53,520 nt of DNA from Methanobrevibacter sp. (lineage in GTDB: Archaea > Methanobacteriota > Methanobacteria > Methanobacteriales > Methanobacteriaceae), in contig NZ_JAFQSO010000016.1 in the NCBI RefSeq assembly GCF_017409525.1, forward strand, positions 1 to 53,520, given 5' to 3'. Of this stretch, positions 1 through 9,700 are shown one piece after another (the stretch's first letter is position 1; every line of letters begins with the position of its first letter). Below the pieces are notes generated by a model. The model was not told the origin of the DNA. It saw only the letters and a program-made list of their open reading frames with translations, and ran no database searches. The translations under genes and the position numbers were made by a program.

Positions 1-1580
1 AGCGCTACCAGTAATGTTATTGCCAGTATATTCAGCAGTAACATCAGCACCATTCATACCGGAATAAATAGCATAAACGGAAGTATTAGCCTTAATATCA
101 ATCACATTATCTTCTACAACACCAGTTGCAGGACCTTCAATATCAATACCGTTAGCATAATAATCGGATTCTACTGTAATTTTGTTTCCATCAATAGTGA
201 AGTTTTCACCGCTGACTTGAATGCCGTAAATGTAAGTGTTACCTAAAGCAGTGATATTATTTAATGTGATAACTGCATTATCAGAGTTTTTGAAACTAAC
301 AGCATAAATAGTGTCATAAGAACCTACAACATCACCATATACAACATTAATCTTGTTATCTGCTAAAACTGCATCATCAGAATCCTCAACTACAATACCT
401 TCAGATACAGGGAAAGATACCCAATTGCCTGAACCGGCAGGAATTTCAAACCAAGGAACATAAGAGGACACTAAATCCAATTCAAAAGTATTGCCGAAAA
501 TTCTAGAGTCTGATGCATTAGTGAGATAAACCGCATTATTTATACCAGTGCCCATTGTAGTGCCTTGATAATCAATAGTGTTAGTGTAAATATCCAATAT
601 TGGAACATCAGCAGCATAAATTGCATAAGCATCCTTATCAACATTAGCAACAACATTTATGAAGTTGTCTTCAATTTCAACGAAATAAGTAGCGCCTGTA
701 ATAGAAATACCTTTGCCTTGAGTAGCGATAACATTGTCAGTTATGCTAGCATTACCTTGAACAACTTTAATACCAACAGTCTCAACACCAAAACTTTCCG
801 AAACGGACATGTTGCCCTCTTCAGAAGAAGTTAAAATTATCCTATTCTTTTCAGCATTGATGTATGAACCTCTATAAGCGATACCGGTAGTGTAATTACC
901 TGTTAAATCAACGTAGTTGCTTTCAAGATGGCTTGAAACATCACCTAATGAGAAACCAAATACATTATAAGCGCTACCAGTAATGTTATTGCCAGTATAT
1001 TCAGCAGTAACATCAGCACCATTCATACCAGAGTAAATACCATAAACGGAATTATTGGCTTTAACATCAATCACATTATCTTCTACAACACCAGTTGCAG
1101 GACCTTCAATATCAATACCGTTAGCATAATAATCGGATTCGACAGTGATGTTATTTGACCTGATTGCAAAATTTTCACCAGAAATGGTCATACCATAAAT
1201 GTAAGTGTTTCCAACAGCATTAATGATATTCTCTTTAATCATGGCATTGTCAGAATCCTTGAAATCAATAGCATAGATAGTGTCATAAGAACCTGAAACG
1301 TTATTATAGATTACATCAACGAGATTTTCAGAAAATTTAACATCATTAGATGATTCAATTACAATACCTTCAGAAATCGGAGCGCTTACCCAATTACCTG
1401 AACCAGCAGGAACTTCAGCCCAAGGAACATAAGATGAAACTAAATATAAATCAAATAAATTTTCCTCAATTAAAGCATTTTTTGCATTGGAAAGAAGAAT
1501 TGCATTGTTTATAGCGGAACCAGTTGTTGTTCCAACATAAGTTATTGCATTTCTTAAAAGATATAAATTGGATACATTAT
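1..1580 (-). repeat. 323-residue (969-bp) internal tandem repeat of the first adhesin
   Basis: The sequence from base 1 recurs from base 970. The first 60 bases are identical and about 180 bases are nearly so. The match then decays to protein-level similarity that can still be followed at the same offset to about 1580. The offset of 969 is a multiple of three, so the repeat stays in frame. One sharply conserved block inside an otherwise divergent repeat suggests recent recombination or gene conversion. Confidence 0.8.
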
Positions 1581-2100
1581 CCGCTTTAATAGCATATCCG
1601 TCTTCATTTGCAATAGCTTCAAAATTAATTATTGAATCTGTAATATTAACATTGGATGTGCCATAAGCAGAAATTGCATAAGTTCCATTATTTTGATTTA
1701 AAGTTAAACCGGATATAACAACATCGCTAGCTTTTACATCAATAGCTATATTGCTTAAAGTAGCATTATTACCAGTCAAAGTTATTGAACGGTCTAAAAC
1801 TATTGTGTTTACACCAACGTCGGAAATTTCGCCACTAAAAGTCAATTCTTTAGCAGTTACATTTGACAACAATGATCCGTTTCCATCAAAATAATTATTA
1901 AAGTTCTCCTTTGTTACAACATCAGAAGTAACAGTTTCATCACTTGCTACTTGAGTATCATCAGAAATAGCAAGTGTCTCCCCACCGGTTAAATCATCAT
2001 TAGCTAAATCGGAATTATTATCAGCAGCAAACGCTGAACCAACTGATAACATTACCAAACAAAGCATAATTAATGAAATAACCAAAGTTTTCGATTTAAT
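1..2100 (-). CDS. Adhesin-like secreted beta-helix protein, C-terminus beyond the left edge
   Basis: The frame is open from 2100 down to base 1 with no stop in the stretches I read in triplets. The product starts with a Lys-containing n-region (IKSKTLV), a hydrophobic core and an AFA-A type cleavage site, so it should be exported. The mature part is rich in Asn, Ile, Val and Asp, with short strands of the kind seen in parallel beta-helix (PbH1/NosD-like) repeats of methanogen adhesins. A repeat of 323 residues is visible. No canonical start fits the ribosome-binding site: the codon at the correct spacing is ATT at 2100-2098. A TTG (2085) and an ATG (2067) lie inside the signal peptide and would delete its basic end. 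The next gene downstream in the window points the same way but has its own start. Function is inferred: a surface structural protein or adhesin. Confidence 0.75.
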   Translation of the reverse strand, partial: MKSKTLVISLIMLCLVMLSVGSAFAADNNSDLANDDLTGGETLAISDDTQVASDETVTSDVVTKENFNNYFDGNGSLLSNVTAKELTFSGEISDVGVNTIVLDRSITLTGNNATLSNIAIDVKASDVVISGLTLNQNNGTYAISAYGTSNVNITDSIINFEAIANEDGYAIKADNVSNLYLLRNAITYVGTTTGSAINNAILLSNAKNALIEENLFDLYLVSSYVPWAEVPAGSGNWVSAPISEGIVIESSNDVKFSENLVDVIYNNVSGSYDTIYAIDFKDSDNAMIKENIINAVGNTYIYGMTISGENFAIRSNNITVESDYYANGIDIEGPATGVVEDNVIDVKANNSVYGIYSGMNGADVTAEYTGNNITGSAYNVFGFSLGDVSSHLESNYVDLTGNYTTGIAYRGSYINAEKNRIILTSSEEGNMSVSESFGVETVGIKVVQGNASITDNVIATQGKGISITGATYFVEIEDNFINVVANVDKDAYAIYAADVPILDIYTNTIDYQGTTMGTGINNAVYLTNASDSRIFGNTFELDLVSSYVPWFEIPAGSGNWVSFPVSEGIVVEDSDDAVLADNKINVVYGDVVGSYDTIYAVSFKNSDNAVITLNNITALGNTYIYGIQVSGENFTIDGNKITVESDYYANGIDIEGPATGVVEDNVIDIKANTSVYAIYSGMNGADVTAEYTGNNITGSA

Positions 2101-2130
2101 AATTACACCTCTATTTAATATATATTAAAT
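2098..2130 (-). promoter_or_regulatory. RBS, ATT start context and AT palindrome upstream of the first adhesin
   Basis: On the minus strand AGAGGTG (2112-2106) is a good Shine-Dalgarno site, followed after five bases by ATT AAA TCG. The next adhesin (start 6651) has GAGGT, six bases, then ATG; counted the same way, ATT falls exactly where ATG stands there. An 18-bp perfect palindrome, ATTTAATATATATTAAAT, occupies 2113-2130. A more likely TATA element (TTTTATAAAA) lies near 2150. Confidence 0.5.
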
Positions 2131-2225
2131 TTTGTAATAGTCTAAAAAATTTTATAAAAATAAAAACAACATGACTATTGGTAAATATTTTTGATTTAAA
2201 AATATTTAAATATTATTCAAGTAAA

Positions 2226-2258
2226 TTTTAAAAAAAAGTAAAATAAAGGTTAAAAACC
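2226..2258 (-). terminator. T-rich terminator of the 1463-residue adhesin
   Basis: Just after the stop codon the minus strand reads a short GGTTTTTAACC hairpin followed by T-rich sequence ending in eight consecutive T. This fits the oligo-T termination signals of archaea. Confidence 0.4.
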
Positions 2259-2259
2259 C

Positions 2260-5200
2260 TTATTTTTTAATTGTAATGGTATTTTTAATTGTGCATCCAC
2301 CGTAAGAGGAGGATATGGTATATTTGCCCACACTTAAATTCTTAATGGATAAGGTGGAGATACCTTTGGCATTGGTTTTTGCAGTGTATTTCTTATTTTT
2401 GATGCTGAAGTTAATCTTTTTATTCTTCAAGATCTTACCGTTTTTGTCAACTAATTTCACGGTGAATTTTGCAACTTTTCCTTTTTTCTGAGTAACATCT
2501 TTAGCTGTTAAAGTAGGTTTGAAGGTAATTGTATTTGATACCTTTTTAGCGCAGCATTGCGCTGTGATTGTGTATTTACCGGCAGCTAACTTTACGGAAT
2601 AAGATGCATAACCATTACTGTTAGTTGATACAACCTTAGTTTTTCCATTAATTTTAAATGTTACTTTCTCGCCTGCTCCAACCGCTTTGCCGTTGGCATC
2701 AAGAATTCTGACTTTGTAAGTTACGGTATTGCCGTAATATACAGAATAGTTTTTACCGCCGGTGATTGAAACCTTTTTAATAACATCCATAGTGGAAGAA
2801 GTGTCCGCATCATTATACTTTTCTACATCGGATACCTCAGAAACAATTTCATGTGATCCAACAGCCAAAGATACAGGCACATTATAAACGAGTGTAGCAA
2901 TACCCTCATTGTTTGTTATGGCAGTTCCCATAATAGCAAGCCTATTGGCTGAAGTTACACGATTGAATTTAACTTCCGCTCCTTTGATTGGATTTCCAAG
3001 CTCATCAAATACTTCCGCAGTAATATTCACATCAGATCCTTGCTCTGCAGAAACGTTTATCACGTTGATTATGATATTTCCTTTGGAAATGGAAACACCA
3101 ATATTGAAACTAATGGACTTGAAATCCTCTTTTGAAAATTCGGCTGAGAACAAATACTGAGCCGGAACATATGAGGAGTCGAATTCATAAGTTGCACTGG
3201 CAACGCCATTTGATACAACTGCCTCATCAAAACAGATATTGTCAGCATCGAAGAATTTTACAACTCCTCCATCAACATTCTTGTCAAAGGTCACTTTGAA
3301 AACGCCAGTGCCCCAATATGGAACATTGATGCTTGAAGCTGACGGAACTGCAATGTATCTGTAATTATCAGATACGTCATTGTTTCTGGAATCATATACG
3401 GCACCGTTGCCTGAAGTATTCTCTCCAACCAGATAATTGTCATAAACCACATTGTCAACGGCTACACTATCAAGTAAGATTGCATACCCTTTAAGTGAGG
3501 TGACCTTGTTGTCTTCAATTAGATTGTTGGTAGAGTTTGATTTGAGATACACACCAGCATTGCCATAACCGAGAGAATCTGTATTTAAAAATGTGATGTC
3601 CTTACCGTTTCCGTTTGCATGAATTTCATTGCCTGAAATCAGGTTATATTTACCGTTTGAAAATAGCATTCCATAGGCATCATAAGCATTTGCTACAACG
3701 TAATTATTGATTATAGTGTTATTGCTTGAATCGTATCCTATGATACCATAAATGACCTGTGAATCCAATGAAATATTATTGCTGTCGACAGTTGACATCT
3801 GAGACATTTCAAAGTAAACGCCGTAACTAACGCAACTTGATTTGATGTTTATCACATTATCTTTTATTATTGTGTCTTCAGATTCATCACCGATGATTAT
3901 TCCTTCAACACAATACAATCCTTCAAGATTAATCTTGTTTGCGATGAAGTAATTGTCTGTAGCACCTTGACCTTCAGGAGCTGAATGTCCGGTGTAATAG
4001 CCTAAAACGCCCATACCATAAATGTAATTGTCGTTACCTGTAATAAAAACGTTATTGTTTGAAACAGTGTTGTTATGACAGTTGAAATACAAATCAATTC
4101 CCACCAATGAATTCTGGGAAGACTCGTTTCCAATATGTGAATATGTACTTTGCAAGTTTGAAGTGACATTTACGTCGTTTCCAGAAATTATACTATTAGA
4201 TGAGTACAACAATAAAATTCCATAGGTTTGATAAATTTCTGAAACTATGTGGAATCCACTGGTTGCTGATTCACTGCCATCCAAACAGTAAGTTGTTCCG
4301 TTAATTACTAGCTCATTGCCGTCAATGCAATAGGAAACACCATTAATGAATACTTCATTACCGTCCAAACAGTATTTGTTACCATCAATTACAACTTCCT
4401 CACCATCAAGGCAATAACTGGTTCCATTAATTACAAGCACATCCTTGTTTAGAGTGTAGGAAGTACCGTTGATTACTAATTCATTACCATCAAGACAATA
4501 GCTAGTGCCGCCAATGACAAACTCGTTACCATCCAAACAGTATTTGTTACCATCAATGACTAGTTCATTACCATCAAGACAATAGGAAACACCGTTTATG
4601 TATAATTCATTGCCATCCAAACAGTATTTGTTACCATCGATTACAACTTCCTCACCGTCAAGACAATATGATCTGCCATTGATTACCAATTCATTGCCGT
4701 CAATACATTTTTCAGGACTGAACTTATATGCATTTCCAGTTCCAATAGTGTAAATTGTGTTATTGGCAAAATTACATCCTTCAGAAGCATAAGAAAGTAA
4801 AGTGAATGTCAAATAATCTCCTTCTGAAGCTAAATAATTATTCCAGACATCAACATCAGTTGATTCCAAGACATAAATTGCATAAGACGCCTTAGGGTCA
4901 TTAACAGTGATTCTATTATTTACTATTCTAACGCCCGGAGCCTGGTTAACAAATATACCCCAAGCATTTACTCTTTCTGCATATTTATTGATGATTGTTA
5001 AATTTTCAATTAAAACATTGCCGGAAGTTACTTTGAATGTTGAATTATAGAATATAGGGTTATTTCCAGTGATTTTAACACTTTTTGTGATATATATTAC
5101 TTCGTTTGAAAAACTTCCGGAGAAGCTTAAAATATCACTATTGTTTACTTCAGATGTTAATCCACCATTCTCATTAATATAATCACGGATATTGTCCGGA

Positions 5201-6651
5201 GTGATGTAGATGGTCTTTCCTTTATATGTGTAAGATGGTTTTGATGTGTCAATAACACCTGAAGGTGAATTTATTAAGGTTGAAACTATGTTATTTTCTA
5301 TTACGGAAGTATCAGCCTGTACACCACTGGCATCTATTGAATATTTGTTAGTAGTTAAAACAATATTGTTGATTATTGTCACGTTCTTCGGCATTCTTTT
5401 TGGGCTCACTTGCTCTATTAGAATTCCAACACCTGAGTGTGAAGTAATGTTATTTGCTTTAACTAATAAACCAGAACCTTCATCTTTTTCATAAATTCCG
5501 GATCCAACTTCAGTATATACAACATTATCTTGAATAACTACATTAGAACCTCCTGCTGCAATACCTCTACCTTTTAAAGTAACATTAACGACATTATTCT
5601 CTACAATAGAATTGTCAATAGCTGAGATTCCTGCACCAGTAGAAATTACTTTAGCGCCGATAATCTCATTATTTGCAACATATGAATCATAGGAAGCTAC
5701 AATTCCATATTCTCCACCGGTTTCAACATTAGGATGATTAAAATCTGCACCAGTAAGGTTGATAATTTTGTTTTCAATTATAATATTTCCGCTACCTGCA
5801 GTGGAAACACCCCTATAACTTCCGATTACAGTATTGGATTTTATAGTATTGTTATTTCCCATTACTTGAATACCCCATGACCATGAAGTTGGTAAAACAT
5901 TATAATGGAGGGTATTATTGTAAATAATATTAAAATTGGAGTTGCCTCCATTTAATGGACCTCCAGAGTAACTGGACAAATAAATACCATTCGCATCATC
6001 AGATTCAACATGGTTATTAGCCACATAATTATAATAGGCACTACTTAAGATTAATGTAGGTGTGGATCGTGTAAAACTACCATGACCATATGTTATACCA
6101 TATGTTTTCAAATAGTTATCAGTGACGGTATTGTACATTGCCCCATTGGCTACACAAATACAGTATGAAGACTTACCTGTGTTGACTATATTACAATTCT
6201 GAACAGTACAATTATTAGCAGAGTTTAAAAATATCCCATAAGTCTCATCTTTAGTATTGGCAATCTTCAAATTAGTTATTGAACTTCCAGATGCTCCACT
6301 TGTCAATGTAATGAAACAATTTTTAATATCATTGGTGGAAGTTCCGATAATGTTTACCGGTTTATTGATTGTGAATTTCAAGTTAGAGAAAGCACCATCC
6401 AAATAAATAGTGTCTCTTGAATTCACAGTTGAATCTATTAAATTCCCCTTAGTATCAAAATATTTTAAATAATTGCTTTGATTGATAGTGTGAGAAGAAG
6501 ATTCTGACGTCATATCATCAGTATCGGAAATCTTCAACACATCCGAATTAGATTCATCATCAGTCATGTTTACATACTCGGAAGCGCTTACCGCCCCTAC
6601 AGATAATAAAATAACCAATAATAAAACTAATATGCTTAATTTTTTTATCAT
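2260..6651 (-). CDS. Adhesin-like secreted protein with beta-helix, Cys-bearing 14-residue repeats and Ig-like C-terminus
   Basis: A 1463-residue protein with a clear signal peptide (residues 1-23, MIKKLS... ending SVSA-like before the acidic segment). Residues about 60-640 look like a right-handed beta-helix (NNTIKSNTVIGS-type repeats). Residues about 647-793 hold ten copies of a 14-residue unit ending YCLDG. A second beta-helix stretch follows to about 1130. A bacterial Ig-like (Big_1) domain lies near 1180-1275, and two Ig-like domains with the TNSNGYAS / TNAKGIST signature form the C-terminus, which ends in KK. There is no C-terminal membrane anchor or sortase motif, so attachment to the envelope is unexplained. 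Start is supported by GAGGT six bases upstream of the ATG. The role is inferred: surface adhesion or cell-cell contact. Confidence 0.85.
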   Translation of the reverse strand: MIKKLSILVLLLVILLSVGAVSASEYVNMTDDESNSDVLKISDTDDMTSESSSHTINQSNYLKYFDTKGNLIDSTVNSRDTIYLDGAFSNLKFTINKPVNIIGTSTNDIKNCFITLTSGASGSSITNLKIANTKDETYGIFLNSANNCTVQNCNIVNTGKSSYCICVANGAMYNTVTDNYLKTYGITYGHGSFTRSTPTLILSSAYYNYVANNHVESDDANGIYLSSYSGGPLNGGNSNFNIIYNNTLHYNVLPTSWSWGIQVMGNNNTIKSNTVIGSYRGVSTAGSGNIIIENKIINLTGADFNHPNVETGGEYGIVASYDSYVANNEIIGAKVISTGAGISAIDNSIVENNVVNVTLKGRGIAAGGSNVVIQDNVVYTEVGSGIYEKDEGSGLLVKANNITSHSGVGILIEQVSPKRMPKNVTIINNIVLTTNKYSIDASGVQADTSVIENNIVSTLINSPSGVIDTSKPSYTYKGKTIYITPDNIRDYINENGGLTSEVNNSDILSFSGSFSNEVIYITKSVKITGNNPIFYNSTFKVTSGNVLIENLTIINKYAERVNAWGIFVNQAPGVRIVNNRITVNDPKASYAIYVLESTDVDVWNNYLASEGDYLTFTLLSYASEGCNFANNTIYTIGTGNAYKFSPEKCIDGNELVINGRSYCLDGEEVVIDGNKYCLDGNELYINGVSYCLDGNELVIDGNKYCLDGNEFVIGGTSYCLDGNELVINGTSYTLNKDVLVINGTSYCLDGEEVVIDGNKYCLDGNEVFINGVSYCIDGNELVINGTTYCLDGSESATSGFHIVSEIYQTYGILLLYSSNSIISGNDVNVTSNLQSTYSHIGNESSQNSLVGIDLYFNCHNNTVSNNNVFITGNDNYIYGMGVLGYYTGHSAPEGQGATDNYFIANKINLEGLYCVEGIIIGDESEDTIIKDNVINIKSSCVSYGVYFEMSQMSTVDSNNISLDSQVIYGIIGYDSSNNTIINNYVVANAYDAYGMLFSNGKYNLISGNEIHANGNGKDITFLNTDSLGYGNAGVYLKSNSTNNLIEDNKVTSLKGYAILLDSVAVDNVVYDNYLVGENTSGNGAVYDSRNNDVSDNYRYIAVPSASSINVPYWGTGVFKVTFDKNVDGGVVKFFDADNICFDEAVVSNGVASATYEFDSSYVPAQYLFSAEFSKEDFKSISFNIGVSISKGNIIINVINVSAEQGSDVNITAEVFDELGNPIKGAEVKFNRVTSANRLAIMGTAITNNEGIATLVYNVPVSLAVGSHEIVSEVSDVEKYNDADTSSTMDVIKKVSITGGKNYSVYYGNTVTYKVRILDANGKAVGAGEKVTFKINGKTKVVSTNSNGYASYSVKLAAGKYTITAQCCAKKVSNTITFKPTLTAKDVTQKKGKVAKFTVKLVDKNGKILKNKKINFSIKNKKYTAKTNAKGISTLSIKNLSVGKYTISSSYGGCTIKNTITIKK
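4272..4715 (-). repeat. Ten tandem 14-residue units (consensus ELVINGxSYCLDGN)
   Basis: Within the 1463-residue adhesin, 42-bp units run without a break: ELVINGRSYCLDGE, EVVIDGNKYCLDGN, ELYINGVSYCLDGN and so on. Nine of ten units have Cys at the same position; one unit (ELVINGTSYTLNKD) has lost it. Two alternating subtypes (INGxSY and IDGNKY) suggest growth by duplication of pairs. The regular hydrophobic-x-hydrophobic and Asn/Asp-Gly pattern fits a compact beta-solenoid with a ladder of stacked Cys. Confidence 0.9.
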
Positions 6652-6794
6652 TATTATACCTCATCATATAAGCTTTATAAAAATATATGAAAGTTTAATT
6701 AAAATAAACTTTAAAAATTTTCTATTATATTATTAGATATACAAAGATATAATATTTAAAAATAACGAAAAAAATAAAAAAAGTTGATGATGAA

Positions 6795-9700
6795 TTAATA
6801 GTCATCATCATCGTTTTTCCTCACATATCCGAAGAAGAATATCGCAAGCAATACAAGGACTGCTCCAATAACAAATATTGGCATGCTTGATTCGCCTGAA
6901 GCAGCAGATTTTGATGTTGATTCTGTAAGCTCGTAAGCATTGGATCCATCGCCAGCACTATCTCCAGAGGCCCCTTCTTGAGAGCCTTGTGAATTAGAGC
7001 TGGATTTTGCATTAGCTCCTTGTGAAGGATCAGCACCGAATGCGGTTTTTCCTCCAGAATTGGACCCCTCAGATTGCTCTTGAGAAGTGTTATTAGCTAA
7101 TGTATCTGCATTCTGATTACCATTACTTGAACCGGATTGACCTTGATTACCGTTTGATTCTTGTTCATCCATTTGATATAATGGATCAGTGTTTGTTGCC
7201 TGTGCAAGGATATCTGCAAATTGCTGTTTTTGTGAAGAAGTTAAAGAACTCAATTGAATTATTTCTGAATTCCAAGCGAGATTTTTACATGTGTGGTGAC
7301 AACAAGCTACACCATAATCGATTACGCTTTGCATGTAAGTATCAACCAGTTGCTGAACAGTGCTGGCATCACCGTCCCATATTCCTTGCTGAGCCATATA
7401 AATCATCCAAGCAGTGGAGGATTGTGCACCTGCAGCAAGCTGAGAGTTGGTTACTCCGGAATTGATTGTCATTACTGTATCAGCCAATTGATTACCGAGT
7501 TCTTTATTCAACTCGCCACCACCAATGACTGTACTTGCATAGAAGTTCTGGAATCTGGATGCATAAGCGTTCATTCCACCAGGAGTATTTACCAAAGCAT
7601 TATAATATTGAGGATTCAATAACATACTTCTCACTTCAAAATCAATTTCATCTTGATAAGTTCTTGAAATATAGTTATTTTTATTCCTAATATCGAAAAA
7701 TGCAGTATCAGGTTTTTCTTTACCGGATTGAGCCTTTAACACATTAGCTGCATTATACAATCCGCCAAACCAATCATAGTAATCATCGGAATCGAATAAT
7801 CTCCATGAACTGTCGAAGTTTTGTGTAATGACATCGACCTTATCAAGCAAATATTTATAGTTCTCTTTTTGATTGTTGACTACAACATTTCCTTTTTCAT
7901 CAAGAGTCCAAGAATAAGATACCTTACTTAAGTAAATATCCATAGCATACTCGTTAACTGTAGATATGTTCCAGTCTGCAGTATTCGGAATAAGATTGGA
8001 CATACCAGTTCCTTCCAATACGTTGCCCGGAAGACCGAACAATCTGTCCAAGGTAGGATTTTCAGCGTAATGCTTGATTACATAATTGTTTGTCTCATCC
8101 TCACCAGTTGCATTTACTGCCAAACTGAGTGAAGTTAACATCCAAGTAATCCAATCCTTGTTGTTGGTTACCATACTTGCAAATACATCAATTCTAGGCC
8201 TGTTAACAACAGTGCCATTATTTAATTGAACTGTTAAATCTTCTATTGGAATCTGTTCAACACCAAGCACTTTACCATTGTCTGCCCAAACCGGCTTGCA
8301 GCCTAGGAAATACATGAACTCGGCAACACCAATTCCTTCTGTCCTGGATATTTCAGTACCCCACAAGATTAAAGAGGTCAATTCAGGCCATTTACCGTGT
8401 TGTTCATAGTAGTTAGCTAAAAGCATGTCTACAATCTTCACGGCAGACCCATAAGCAGCCTCGGAAGGCATCCTTGTAGGGTCGGAAGCGTAACCGTCAT
8501 AACCTGTAGGTATTGAATCACCATAGGATGGATCGGCGAATAGTCCTGATTTAACATAACGTCCACTTAATGAAAGCATGATTGCATTCCATTCATTGTT
8601 TTTCTGAATGTTGTCAATAATAACTTCACAGTAAAGTGTGGAATTATATAATGCAGTACCTTCCTTAATGCCAAATTCCTTATTCAAATCTGCTGCAGAA
8701 GTTCCATTGACTAGGCGAGAAGCATAGTTCTTCAGGAATGATTTGATTTTATCCACTTCATTAGAATATTTGAAATTGCCCTGCATGTCTCCGAAGAAGG
8801 TCAATCCTTTCAAATCAGGATATAAAAACTCAATTAACTGGTCATAAATCTTGGTTTGGGAAGTTACGATTGTAACAATTTCCTCTGAAAGCTCATAACC
8901 GGTCAATATTTTTCCTAATGTGTGAAGGCCGAATGTATTGAAATCATCTTCCATTGCATCCAGATAATGGTGCAAATCATCAATCCAATGCTGGAATGTT
9001 TCACCGCGTGAAAGATTTCTGAAACCTAAACTAGGAGCCAAATCAAGGATTTTATTTTTATATTCCTCTGCATTTGTTGTTACATTTAAAGACATTTGGT
9101 CTTTATAATAATTAATGTAATTTTTTAAAGTGGTATAATTGCCGTATAGCTCAGATGAAACCATTGCAGGAGTCATGTGAGTGATCAACAAAGCTGAACT
9201 TCTATCCCTTGCAACCATCGCTTCACCAGGGTTGGATACAATATATGGATAAACTGTAGGAATTAAGGACAACTCAAAAGTCCAATCTCCAGGGAATGCC
9301 CCAAGATTAATACCCGGCAGCCATTCCAGAGTTCCATGAGTTCCCATACTTACAATTGCATTGATATTTGCAGTCTTTTCCATCCATTTATAAAATGCAA
9401 CATACTGTTGATGTGGAGGAATCACTAGGCTGTGATAATCTTGAACCTCTTCCCAACCTCTACTTGGTTGGAAAGTGATGAAAATATTACCAAACCAAAC
9501 GCCAGGAATAACAATATACTTTTGCTTATAGACCATTGCAGGACCTAAATTATCTCCCCAATAGCTAATAAGATCATTATACAGTTCATCCCTAACATCT
9601 GCGGTTAAATGTTCAAACTCTTCCAGTGAAATCAATTGGTGATGCTCCATCAAATCATCCCAATTTTCTTCCACATACTTTTCAAGCAAACCAGAAGCCC

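Noticed and set aside
1-2100. CRISPR array or simple insertion element behind the repeats at 1 and 970
   Set aside because: The repeats are long, in frame and part of one coding sequence.
7100-7622. Plus-strand frames opposite the CobN-like gene
   Set aside because: Shadows of the long minus-strand gene without start signals or family features.
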